Origin: Nitzschia sp. DOCU1
Lineage: Eukaryota > Bacillariophyta > Bacillariophyceae > Bacillariales > Bacillariaceae
Direction: 5' to 3'
DNA length: 64,000 bases
Assembly: GCA_951394045.1 (NCBI GenBank)
Contig: OX595985.1
Span: forward strand, 1,364,001-1,428,000
Shown here: in pieces, positions 19,016 through 28,821 of the stretch
Position numbering within the stretch: position 1 is the stretch's first letter
Layout of the letters: each line of letters starts with the position of its first letter
Made by a program: the position numbers and the translations under genes
Notes under the pieces: generated by a model
The model's database searches: none
Told to the model about the DNA's origin: nothing
The model's input: the letters and a program-made list of their open reading frames with translations, nothing else

Positions 19016-21958
19016 ATGCCAAGAGGTGGGGCTACTGTTGCTAGGGGGCGCATTCGTCCGCATGAACGGGACACCAATGATGATGTTCCTATCATTGGTG
19101 CCGCCATCGCCATCAACGAGGATCATCGTCTTTCAGTTCAAGCCACTGAGGGGCATGACCGAAAGCTGAAAACGAAAGAAGGCTATAGGAATCGTATTAA
19201 GCACATATACGAATTCCTGCAGGAAAAATACCCGGACTACTGCGATGCTGGTGGCGTGGTTGTCGTTCTTGATACAAGCAGCAATGTTTTCCATCACAAA
19301 AACACGTACGACCTAAAGTACGAGGGCATGAACGTTGAGTTTGTTAAAGTATTCTTAGGTCAGAAAAAGAACAAGGCAAACGGGAAGCTCCAAAGCTTCA
19401 ACAACATTCGAAAATACCGGGACGCCATTTTGTGGGGTGCTGAGTGTGCAAAAGAACGTCTACCCACCAATTTCCATGAAGAAATAGAAAAGTGGCTCAA
19501 TTCATACAGAAAGGAAACTCGCATTGGTGCAAGGGATGGTCGACTTGATGAGAGCGAAGCTGATCCTGTTCCATTCACTATGTTTCGCCACTGGTTGGAG
19601 TGGTCGTTAGAAGCCAATAATCTCTATGTTTGGGTCTTCGCATTACTACAGTGGAATCTGATGGCACGGTCTATCAGTGTTGGGACTCTGTGCTTTCACA
19701 ACTTTCGAGTAGGCGAAGACAACATAATTATCCGCTACGACAGCCACAAGGCGGATCAAGCAGGAGAGTCTTGTCACGACAAGCACCTCTTCGCAAATCC
19801 CTTAGATCCTGTCTTGGATCTTTTCCTTGCCTTGGGCATTTGGCTGTCGATTGATCCAACCAACTTCTCAGACCACGAAGACTTGTTTCGGTCCGATGAC
19901 ACTCTTTCTGATGCGGCATCAGGGCGTTTCTGCACTCAACTTAACGAGATTTTAAAGAAGCACCATGATTCAGTGGTGCACTACATGCGCCCCAATCATG
20001 CGAATACGCACTCCATTTGGAAAGGATCAGGGACTTATTCACAATCCGGCACCACCTGCCCACCTCCAGCTACTGCTACAGCTGGTCGTGGTGAGTGGAG
20101 CCTTGGTCGTGTGTTCGACCTGTACTTACATTTGGATGATCCGGCCGACACGTATTTGGGGCGCATATTGGCAGGATTGGACCCATTGCACGACAAATTT
20201 GCCACTCTGCCCCCCCACTTCATTCCTTCCAACCCAATGGGTAACGACCTGATCAAAGAAGCGATGGGTTTGATGTATGGGCCAATTCTTCAACGATGGG
20301 GCGAAGAACCAACGAATGCAAACCCAACTGGATTATTGTTGCGAGTTCTGCCAGCTGTTGTTTATCATTCTGAATTTCTTGATACTTGGATGCGAGAAAA
20401 ACCAGGGCACTTATTTGCAAATATACCGCTACTCCAGCGACGTGACATGCTTTCTGGTTTGAAGGCTCTCGTCACCACTGAGCCCTCAGAATCAATGCGA
20501 ATAGCAACCGGAATCCCTCCGCACATTCGACATTCGGTGCAGATGAAAAAAATGATTGATGTGGCTGAATCAACGCTGGCCACTGTTGGGAATTTATCAG
20601 CTGAAGTTCGGAGTGCAGTCGAAGAAGCCTATGAACAAAGAGCACAGGCAAATGGCCATATGACAGCGGATCGTATGCGCCACATGCTTGATGAGCTAAA
20701 TGCGTCTTTGGCATCTCGATTTGATGCTTTAGATGAGAAGGTTCAGCGTCTAAGAGAGATGAGGCCTTCTTTGGGTAACTACGGCACTACTGCAGTCAAT
20801 CCTCATGATGACGAGGATGACGATGCAGGGGAGATGCCTTTTGCCGATGGGGACGAGGACAACAATGAACCGGCTCAGTCATTTCGGCTTTATGCCCACG
20901 GGGGCAAGATGTGGCATGTGCCTGCTGAATTTGTACTTCCTACCGATATTCCACTGCGAACAGCTGTTCGTATGTGGCTGGAAGGGATGCCGGGATATCA
21001 GACGGGATATCAGACGGCAGATCCTACAAGAACTAGAGACGCAAGGGCTGCACCCATTCGTCCATTTCGACTTTTACAACCTAAATTGTTACCCCTGAAA
21101 GTCAAACAACTATATCAACTACACTGGAGACCAATCATGGAACTCTTTTTTGCTGCTCCAGGCATCACCATTCCGGAGTGCACAGCAATTTCTGCAGACG
21201 AATTGGACAATATTTTCGAAGTGGGCCTTGACTACTTGAAAAGTCAAAGAATGACTTACGTCTTCAAAAACAGGCGCAAGAAGCCCCTGGAATGGAAACT
21301 TGCTACCTGGTCACGCCATGCACTCCCATCAAGCATTCAAAAGGGTGGGGAGGCACTGGACATCTCAAATTTGCCCCCTCTTTCAAGTAACTCTCGCCCA
21401 AGAAAAACTGCAAAACGGAAGAGGAAAGCCAAAGATGCAGCAACCCGAAGACAGACCCCCAGAAATTCCGGAACGATGCAAAGAAATACTGCTGCTGCTG
21501 TGGCCGATGATGTTGATTGTTGCGATGATGCTGACCAGAGTGATGATACCGACCAGAGTGATGATACCGACCAGAGCGAAGATGATGCCAGCAATCAGCA
21601 GCAGTCCCGTGGCCATCACCGTCGCCGTCGTCGAATAAACAACACAAATGACACGTCGGGTGCCTTTGCTGCTGCATTTGGGGAGGAAGTTGAAATGACG
21701 GAGCACATGACACAGCTGGACCGCCAGATTTTAGCAGAGGGGGCAGAGGAAAGGAAGGAAGACATGGAGGCTGAAGCGGATTATAGACGGCGAGTTGGCG
21801 ATGCTGTTGGCACCGAAGGTCGTGCCCTGTGGCTCCGTCATCAGCCAGACAACAGGGTCCCACCGAACAATGGCAATTTATCTACTTTTGAGCGCCTTGC
21901 ATTTCAAAATAGACTGCAAGATCTGCCAAATAATGGCACGGATCATTTTATATCTTAA
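19016..21958 (+). CDS. Crypton-like tyrosine recombinase (probably inactive)
   Basis: A single exon encodes 980 residues. An N-terminal core-binding-like helical region (about 40-170) is followed by a tyrosine-recombinase catalytic domain. Arg218 lies in NLMARSISVGTL, a candidate Lys in the hairpin SHKADQ, His332 in THSIWKGSGTYSQSG, and candidate nucleophile Tyr370 in SLGRVFDLYLHL with Tyr also in DTYLGRILAGL. The sequence GR..AGLDP...FATLPPHF matches Crypton-type recombinases of algae. In relatives the second motif reads HSxRKG; here the Arg is Trp335 (codon TGG at 20018-20020), which should abolish catalysis. A coiled region, a DDTDQS repeat and a basic Cys-poor C-terminus follow. Cryptons move through a circular intermediate and have no terminal inverted repeats, consistent with none seen here. 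A trans-acting role or domestication is possible. Confidence 0.75.
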   Translation: MPRGGATVARGRIRPHERDTNDDVPIIGAAIAINEDHRLSVQATEGHDRKLKTKEGYRNRIKHIYEFLQEKYPDYCDAGGVVVVLDTSSNVFHHKNTYDLKYEGMNVEFVKVFLGQKKNKANGKLQSFNNIRKYRDAILWGAECAKERLPTNFHEEIEKWLNSYRKETRIGARDGRLDESEADPVPFTMFRHWLEWSLEANNLYVWVFALLQWNLMARSISVGTLCFHNFRVGEDNIIIRYDSHKADQAGESCHDKHLFANPLDPVLDLFLALGIWLSIDPTNFSDHEDLFRSDDTLSDAASGRFCTQLNEILKKHHDSVVHYMRPNHANTHSIWKGSGTYSQSGTTCPPPATATAGRGEWSLGRVFDLYLHLDDPADTYLGRILAGLDPLHDKFATLPPHFIPSNPMGNDLIKEAMGLMYGPILQRWGEEPTNANPTGLLLRVLPAVVYHSEFLDTWMREKPGHLFANIPLLQRRDMLSGLKALVTTEPSESMRIATGIPPHIRHSVQMKKMIDVAESTLATVGNLSAEVRSAVEEAYEQRAQANGHMTADRMRHMLDELNASLASRFDALDEKVQRLREMRPSLGNYGTTAVNPHDDEDDDAGEMPFADGDEDNNEPAQSFRLYAHGGKMWHVPAEFVLPTDIPLRTAVRMWLEGMPGYQTGYQTADPTRTRDARAAPIRPFRLLQPKLLPLKVKQLYQLHWRPIMELFFAAPGITIPECTAISADELDNIFEVGLDYLKSQRMTYVFKNRRKKPLEWKLATWSRHALPSSIQKGGEALDISNLPPLSSNSRPRKTAKRKRKAKDAATRRQTPRNSGTMQRNTAAAVADDVDCCDDADQSDDTDQSDDTDQSEDDASNQQQSRGHHRRRRRINNTNDTSGAFAAAFGEEVEMTEHMTQLDRQILAEGAEERKEDMEAEADYRRRVGDAVGTEGRALWLRHQPDNRVPPNNGNLSTFERLAFQNRLQDLPNNGTDHFIS

Positions 21959-22658
21959 CGTGAATCGTTTATTATTTTAATATTAGCCCATTTGATAGTA
22001 GCAGCGTCCGCGTCGACAGAAGTAGCTATCGATCAGACGCATCGTCGCAAAATTCGTCGTGAAACAATTTTGAATGCTCAGATGGCCACGCTCGCATGAG
22101 TCGTGTATTTTCCTGTTGGTTCGTGCCAGTCGTTCCGAGAGTACCAAATCGGTATTAATTTTTTCCCGCCACATCATATATTTTGCGGCGAGTACCAAAG
22201 GGACTCAAAAACCTTAACGGAATTTGTTAGCAAGACTCCCCCACGGGATCCTTGCATAATATATGGTTATGCCTATATCGTTTATGAGTCTACGGAATGA
22301 GCATATGTATATACCTATACGATGCAGGACTATGTATACGTCGGTCAAATGCGCCTACCGTACGATGCGAGATACGCGTGGTCAACACGTTTTGTCCATT
22401 GGCGAGCGAGGCAGAGTCCGACCACGAATAGAGAAGCAAGCGTTTGCTTCTTTTTTCAACTTTTACTATCATACTTCTCCTACTTACCTATCGTGCAACA
22501 GGGCAAACCTACAAGCCTACTTTCTAGCTCGTCGAGCTTCCTTCCTGGCTTGTAGGCTTGTCACCTGATGCATTAGCTTCATAAAACGCGGGGATTCTTC
22601 GTTCTTTTGATTATTAACAGTCGTCGGGATCCGTGGGATCACGAGATTTCTGACGTGA
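21959..22658. other. Intergenic, right flank of recombinase element
   Basis: These 700 bp are AT-rich with no gene recognised. AGCGTCCGCG at 22003-22012 repeats the left-flank copy at 18792. They also contain the promoter of the gene at 22659. Confidence 0.35.
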
Positions 22659-23456
22659 ATGAAACTTTCAAGTTCGTTTCCAGACGGGCGAGTGGTTTAT
22701 GAATCGTTGGACCTGCCAAAGTTAGAGATGACACAATGTGATTCATCGGCAGGTAGTGAAAATGTTGATCATCATCCCATTGCAATCCATGTGCCACTTG
22801 ATAGTCCATCCATCGAACCGCCACCCGCGCCGATTAGCGAAAGATCGCTATCGCTGGGGCCTGCAAAGACAAAGTCGTCCAGGAGCACCCGCCTTTCCTA
22901 CCGAGAGAAGAAGGAGCGGTTCCGAGCATCCTTGGGAATTGGGAAGGCTGCTTCAATAGCAGCTGCAAGAGGAGGAAAATTATCCGAAGAAATATTGACA
23001 AAATCAACGTTTCATTACTTTTGGTTTTCACGTTTTTGGTTGCAGATATACTGCACACTGCTCGTATCGATCCTTTCGAGGGAACCAGCTGTGCTCCATC
23101 TGATAACGATCTTTATTCTATGGCATATGCTCAAGCGTGCCATTGCTTGGGGCGCGTTTTTCGCCAGAGGTGGGGAAGCCAAGAAGGGGATCGCCCGCAT
23201 TCGTTGGATGCTCAAGTTTTCTCTCGGCTTTCTGGAAAAGGCATTGGAAGGGAATAAGGTGCATGGATTCCTGACGGCCAAGACATTTGTATTTTGGACG
23301 GGCACGGGCAAGAACTTCCTTGTCGCTTTTTTTAGGCATCAGCTGCGGGATATCAGAACTGGTACGTTGCAGGACGTTCGGGAGATGCTAAGACGACAAG
23401 ACATGGTCCGGCAAAAGCAGCAGAAGAAGCTGCTTTCACTCTTTGGGGTAGATTAG
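22659..23456 (+). CDS. Hypothetical membrane protein
   Basis: One exon encodes 265 residues. The first 110 residues are polar, Ser/Pro-rich and end in a basic stretch (RSTRLSYREKKERFRASLG). Two hydrophobic segments follow (FWFSRFWLQIYCTLLVSIL at about 123-141 and LHLITIFILWHMLKRAIAWG at about 148-167), then a basic amphipathic tail with several Lys/Arg/Gln-rich helices (REMLRRQDMVRQKQQKKLL). I do not recognise the family. Topology with both ends on the same side is plausible. No intron is needed. Confidence 0.55.
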   Translation: MKLSSSFPDGRVVYESLDLPKLEMTQCDSSAGSENVDHHPIAIHVPLDSPSIEPPPAPISERSLSLGPAKTKSSRSTRLSYREKKERFRASLGIGKAASIAAARGGKLSEEILTKSTFHYFWFSRFWLQIYCTLLVSILSREPAVLHLITIFILWHMLKRAIAWGAFFARGGEAKKGIARIRWMLKFSLGFLEKALEGNKVHGFLTAKTFVFWTGTGKNFLVAFFRHQLRDIRTGTLQDVREMLRRQDMVRQKQQKKLLSLFGVD

Positions 23457-24890
23457 TCGATAATTTTCTTTTGTGCTTGCACAGCAAGACCAGGTGCGAA
23501 CGGAATGGCGATCTTCCAGATTGGGAAGAGGCTAGTGCAAAACGAACCAAAATATTTGAACGCAAAGGAAATCGACGAGCCGATTGACCGGCCACACACA
23601 TGACCATCAAAATATGATTCACCGCTGCCAAAGGGGGTACTCTCCGTTGCATCGAACAATCACTCGAGAAGAACAACAACTTTGCGCAAGTTGGCTCTGA
23701 TGGCTGGTTGCGAAATGGAACAGGCACGTTTCGTCAATTGTTGAGTTTGATTCATGTTGTACTGTAGAATATCATGAAGAATCATTGTTGCTATTATAAT
23801 TTGTTTCTATGTTGTTACAGGGACAATCTTTCTTAGACTTTTAATGCACTCGGTTCCCAATCTTGGTCATATTCTTGTATATCACTTTGAATAGCTCGAA
23901 TACTACGATGCCGTGCTAACTAGGGGACCTCAAAATGCCAACAAAATTAGTCTCTGTGAATGGAGAAAGATCACATGTTTCCTGAAGTATCGGTTCAAAC
24001 TGAAACCATCTGCAGGTGTCGACAATGCTACTAGTGCAAGCACCAACAATCTGAAGTGGGGCTTTTCTTCTTGATCATCACACCAGCATGCTAGTAGGAT
24101 CATGATCATCCAAAAAACTATACCTTGTCCACGGGTTCGGCCACGAAACGACATCAACTAGCATGTCAAATAGTTCCCCGTTCAGCACGTAGCTTGGTTT
24201 CTTTTTCATGTCTCTACTAGTAGCTAGTACGCACGGTCGCGAAAAAATCCCATAGGTAGTCGAGGCTGGAACATCGGAAGCCCAATCGGTGGGCTCGTGC
24301 TATCCTCGGGAATAAGTCGTCCCGTTGCCGTTTGTCAGGGCACGGGGCCTGTCGTGCAAACATCCATACATGGAACGGATAGTAGAGAGGAATCCAATGT
24401 TCTCTCATCATATGTTATGAATCGTATCTGGTATCAGGCACAACTGTGGTTATGAATTATGCGAGGATGGGAGCACCACGGGCATACGCACGTCTCCTTG
24501 GAGGGAAGTTTCGGTGGTTGTTTTGTTCAGTAAATACCTCTCTACTCCGACTGGGCGGTGGTGGTGTCAAAGAACCCATCATCTTTTATTGGCAGGACCA
24601 CACGCTCTCCTGATTGAAGGCTTATTGCCAAAATTTATTGCATTCATACAAATTTGTATATAGCATTTCCCCCTCTCCCATCAAAGTCTATGACGAATCT
24701 AGCGAATTATCATAGTAGCACGTGCGTTTACCGAGATTCTCAAATCTCGAAGATTCGACGCTGATGCCCTTTCAAGAATCTTTGCATTTTCTTTGGGAGC
24801 ATCGTTGCCTGAAAACATCAAACCATCTCTGCACCATCCTACAAGCTTCCTTCCATCGGTTAAAAGTGAAAGACAATCCAAGCAGCAACC
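23457..24890. other. Intergenic, 1.4 kb, nothing recognised
   Basis: Short frames on both strands lack domains. CTAGTAGCTAGTA-type small repeats occur near 24220. This is the longest unexplained gap in the gene-dense part of the window and could hold a non-coding RNA, but no structure was evident by eye. Confidence 0.45.
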
Positions 24891-26738
24891 ATGACGACGG
24901 AGGAAATCACAGATGAGTCTAGCCTTAGGAGCTTTACTAGTGAGAGTGATCATGAACACAGTCTTGAATCCCCCGGGGCTGGGTGGACGAATGGAGACAT
25001 TCTTCCTTCTATGACACCGCTTTTGTACCCCAAGACGCTTCCCGGTCGCGTGAAACTCTATGACAAGCATCGTCGCTGGATCGGCTTACATTCCACTTGG
25101 TCTCGGATTGGCGCTAATGACCATGCTTTGTCTAAGCGCACGTCGTTCAGCTCGACTGGGAAGGACTTACTGCTAGGCTGTTCTCCCGAAGAAGAAGCCA
25201 CTCGGGTCCGCGCCCTGATGGCGCAGCTTTGCGAAGCCTTTTACCGCCAAGGATGGGCTACGGGCACTGGTGGTGGCATTTCAATCCGTGTTGGAAATGG
25301 GACCCCCAAGAAACCGTTTCGAGTTTTCGTGGCGCCGTCAGGGCTGCAGAAAGAAGATCTCATCGGGGATGACATGTTCGAGCTCGACATGAACCGAAAT
25401 GTTGTGCAGTACCCCAAGTCTAACCCCAATCTTAAGCAGTCGGCATGCACTCCCTTGTGGTATGTCGTTTATAAATTGCGGCCGACGGCTCGTGCGGTGT
25501 TGCACACGCACAGTCCAAATGCCGTTTACGCCACGCTCCTGGACAAAACGGAACAGGCCAAGACGCTGCGCTTGACGCACTTGGAAATGATCAAAGGGAT
25601 TGGAAATCATGCATATGATGACATGGTGGAGATTCCAATCATTGACAATAGACCAACGGAGGACTTGCTGGCGGATCAGCTCGAAGCCGCCATCAAAGCA
25701 TACCCCTTGGCAAATGCTGTTCTTGTGCGCCGCCACGGTTTGTATGTCTGGGGCGATTCCTGGGAGCAATGTAAGACACATGCGGAGTCAATTGACTATC
25801 TGTTGGCGGCTGCCGTCGAATTGAAGAAAATGGGGATTGATCCAGCCGTAGTTCCTCCAAGTGGTTCTTACCGCGAAGATAGCCGTGAAGTGGCGGAGCC
25901 CTCGAGCAAGAAACTCAAGACAACAGGTGGATTCAATGGGATAGCAGGCGTTGATAATGCGGCTGACTGCAGCTCCAATACAACACCTCTATTGCCGCGA
26001 GACTCGAACTCTGTCAAAGCCTTGCTTCTCGATATTGAAGGATGCACAAGCAGCATTGCCTTTGTCAAGGACGTCTTGTTCCCTTATGTGCGCAACAACT
26101 TGGATAAATACCTCCAAGAGAACATATTCAACGATAGCGCCAAAACTATAGCGCTGCAAAAGTGCTTGGAGCAGGAAGTAGCGCATGCGGCAGTAGCGCT
26201 GCAAACAAAGCCGCCCCAATCTAGCACGTTGCAGGAAATGGTCTATTTTTTGATGGATCACGATGTCAAGTGCGCCACACTCAAGGACTTACAAGGCAAG
26301 ATGTGGAAGGCCGGATACGAATCCGGTGAGCTCAAAGGACACACATACCTAGACTTCAAACCCATGCTAGAGTGGATGAAGTCATGTAAGGTCCCCGTAT
26401 ACATTTATTCTTCTGGAAGCATAGCAGCGCAGAAGTTGCTATTCGCCAATTCCAACGTTGGTGACGTACTGCCACTTTTGTCGGGGCATTTCGACATCCC
26501 CACCGCTGGAAACAAGAAAATGGCGAGCTCTTACGAAAAGATCGCTCAATCCTTGGGGCTCAAGCCGTCGGAGATTTGCTTTTGTAGCGATGCAGTGGAC
26601 GAACTCGTTGCCGCGCGGGACGCTGGAGTGACGCATGCTGTCATGACGATTCGTCCTGGGAATGCCCCTTTGAGCTCAGACGATCGTCATCGTTTCCCTG
26701 CCATTCACTCTCTCCTCCAACTTTGTGGTGCTGAATAA
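24891..26738 (+). CDS. Methylthioribulose-1-phosphate dehydratase / enolase-phosphatase fusion (methionine salvage)
   Basis: A single exon encodes 615 residues. Residues about 95-320 are a class II aldolase-fold MtnB: GTGGGISIRV, zinc ligands His205/His207 in HTHSPNA, GIGNHAYDDMVEIPIIDN and RRHGLYVWGDSWEQC. Residues about 375-612 are an MtnC/E1-type HAD enolase-phosphatase: nucleophile Asp381 in LLLDIEGCTSS, YIYSSGS and FCSDAVDELVAARDAG. The fusion does two consecutive steps of the methionine salvage cycle in the cytosol, as in plant DEP1. Most homologues have DIEGTT, where this has DIEGC, so Cys385 replaces the first Thr. The polar N-terminal 90 residues are longer than usual and unassigned. 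ATG 24891 has a good context (AACCATGACG). Confidence 0.93.
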   Translation: MTTEEITDESSLRSFTSESDHEHSLESPGAGWTNGDILPSMTPLLYPKTLPGRVKLYDKHRRWIGLHSTWSRIGANDHALSKRTSFSSTGKDLLLGCSPEEEATRVRALMAQLCEAFYRQGWATGTGGGISIRVGNGTPKKPFRVFVAPSGLQKEDLIGDDMFELDMNRNVVQYPKSNPNLKQSACTPLWYVVYKLRPTARAVLHTHSPNAVYATLLDKTEQAKTLRLTHLEMIKGIGNHAYDDMVEIPIIDNRPTEDLLADQLEAAIKAYPLANAVLVRRHGLYVWGDSWEQCKTHAESIDYLLAAAVELKKMGIDPAVVPPSGSYREDSREVAEPSSKKLKTTGGFNGIAGVDNAADCSSNTTPLLPRDSNSVKALLLDIEGCTSSIAFVKDVLFPYVRNNLDKYLQENIFNDSAKTIALQKCLEQEVAHAAVALQTKPPQSSTLQEMVYFLMDHDVKCATLKDLQGKMWKAGYESGELKGHTYLDFKPMLEWMKSCKVPVYIYSSGSIAAQKLLFANSNVGDVLPLLSGHFDIPTAGNKKMASSYEKIAQSLGLKPSEICFCSDAVDELVAARDAGVTHAVMTIRPGNAPLSSDDRHRFPAIHSLLQLCGAE

Positions 26739-27164
26739 ATCTTCCTGAAAACTAGAATGTCACCACGGAGTGATGTTCATCATTATGCGGAGTAGGAATA
26801 TGTTTGGAATCCTGGTGCCGAGTGCCACGGTTGCCAGCAACATGAGCCTTGCATGGCTTTTTCTCTGCAAGAAGTCCTTCTTGATATATTTTCATACTTA
26901 TGGGCCTCAAATCAATATAATCCTCCGATTACTAAGTTGTGGTTCAGTCCCAAGTTTTCCCACACGTCGTCGCACTTGTAGTATTGTCCCCGAGTAAAGC
27001 TGCACCATGGTCTACGTCTATCACGCTGAAAGTATATCAAACAATTACACCCATTGCTGTCTTGCTGACTCAAAGCAGCAGTCGGTGGGGTCATCGCGAC
27101 TAGTAGATATTATGGACTCATTTTAATTCGCAAACTCTGTGCTCTATTTTGCAGGCTAATGATC
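26739..27164. other. Convergent intergenic, nothing recognised
   Basis: These 426 bp separate two 3' ends and should contain both UTRs and terminators. No gene or repeat was seen. Confidence 0.4.
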
Positions 27165-27893
27165 TTATTCGGATGATACTTCATACAAATCCGTGAATTC
27201 AACTGGTAGGAAGAAGAATTTCTTACCCACGAACGAGAATCTCTTTCCTTCCCTGAAACTTTCTCGGGGGCCCAAGTCAAGTCCGCCAAAGTTGGCTTCA
27301 AGATATTCTTGAAGGCTGTCGCGGCGGTCTTCGACTGGTGATTTCTCAACTTCAGGGCTAGCTTCCGTTGCTTCCCAGGAGCTGAGTTGATAATCATCAG
27401 TAGCATCATCGCTATTGACGGATATACTGTCTGGCTCAGGCTTACTGGACAGATCAGACTCACTACTATTTGATCTTGGTTCATTGTGCCTCTTGATCGT
27501 AGCGGCCAGTTCTTCGTTCCCTCGAATGAATGCTGGGTGGCTGTAGCTTCCCTCAAGCGGTCCTCCAACAACTCGAATAAACTTGTAGAAATTCAGCTGG
27601 CGCTGAAATGACTTCATCTTGCTGCAACGAAAATATGAGGGAAGGATGTCGTCCACGAATTTTTCCGGGCGATGGACGCGAAATGAAAGGCCATCGTGTT
27701 GCCACGACACGATGCTTTCAAGGCCTTGCTCTTCAACTTCCCGTAGCATCTGATGCAGTTTGACAGGAAACGGAACTTGTTGTGTTGAAGCCTTGGAAGA
27801 TCGTTTTCTTGTTGTGGACTCGTCGGATGCCGACGACAGTTTCTTCTTCTTTGCCAGACTCGAGAGGTCGAGATTCTTCAGAAATACGGACAT
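27165..27893 (-). CDS. HSF-type transcription factor
   Basis: A single exon encodes 242 residues. A basic leader (SLAKKKKL, TTRKRSSK), possibly an NLS, precedes a complete heat-shock-factor DNA-binding domain at about 41-137, with F-x-KLHQML, the recognition helix YFRCSKMKSFQRQLNFYKF and a short wing with SHPAFIRGNEELAATIKRH. The C-terminal 100 residues are acidic/Ser-rich with no evident HR-A/B coiled coil, so it may bind as a monomer or is a short diatom-type HSF. Diatoms have a greatly expanded HSF family, and many members are not heat related. Confidence 0.9.
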   Translation of the reverse strand: MSVFLKNLDLSSLAKKKKLSSASDESTTRKRSSKASTQQVPFPVKLHQMLREVEEQGLESIVSWQHDGLSFRVHRPEKFVDDILPSYFRCSKMKSFQRQLNFYKFIRVVGGPLEGSYSHPAFIRGNEELAATIKRHNEPRSNSSESDLSSKPEPDSISVNSDDATDDYQLSSWEATEASPEVEKSPVEDRRDSLQEYLEANFGGLDLGPRESFREGKRFSFVGKKFFFLPVEFTDLYEVSSE

Positions 27894-28821
27894 GATGAGG
27901 TCGAATGGGGTAAACTAGAAAATGTAGAGAGAGTTTGTTGTTGATGAACAATTTATGAGAAGAGCAATGAAACACTTCGTCGGCTTGCGACTAAAGGCGG
28001 AAAAATGGTCTTGTCAATGAACCACTGGTGATGATCTTTTCCGTTCCAGTGGCAAACTCAATGCGCCATGCACGAACAAAGCGGTGAAGAGCCAATTCCT
28101 TGATGTTCCAAAACAAAACTACGGTAGCGCAAAGATTGCATAGGAAGCATAGGACCATTCGGCTGGCTTCGGATAGCAATAATGGAAAAAATCATTAATA
28201 ATCATTAATAAGCCTTCATTCTACACGTTATTTAGATTTACATATTGTGGGTTCGTTGGCACATTCTGAAGAAAATTGCTGTGCAGATTTCCCATGTAAG
28301 GGAACAACGACTCAGTGCCCGGGTAAGCCGCTAAAGCTTCTTGTGCAGAATAATTCACAATTATTGACATATGCCTACGTTGGCGCTTGAAACCCACTTT
28401 CCTCTTCCACTTAAATTGTAGGTGTAATGCTATGTATACCTGATAGGGCTGCAGATACTGTGGTCCGGTATGGTTCCACAGGATTGGAAGAAAAAACTCA
28501 AGGATTTCTCTGAGGCGGAGCGTCAATTCAATTCGTTGGTACAAAACCCTCGTACAGTTCTACGGGGGTTACACGAAAACGTCACTCGAGACCTTTCAAA
28601 TCAACGAACAGCGCGTAATGGAGTGACGGAGCCCGTTATCACAAACCCAATCCAACTGCCCCGGACGACTTTACAGGGTGGTGTCTCATTACCATTTTTG
28701 TATCTTTCATAGGGACCTGGCAGGGAGTGCATTGTAGGTGCAAACGAAAAGGACAAGTTATATTGCTTCTTGTCACCGTGAGAGATTAACAAAGCGCTTC
28801 GACGCAGGCATCCCGCTAATT
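27894..28821. promoter_or_regulatory. Divergent intergenic region (HSF / HTH-protein genes)
   Basis: These 928 bp hold both promoters. ATCATTAATA is repeated directly (about 28191-28210). The plus frame reads open from 28738 but the first suitable ATG with coding character is 28822. No other gene was recognised. Confidence 0.35.

Noticed and set aside
23353..23727. Minus-strand frame overlapping the end of the membrane-protein gene
   Set aside because: Overlaps a better plus-strand gene and has no domain.
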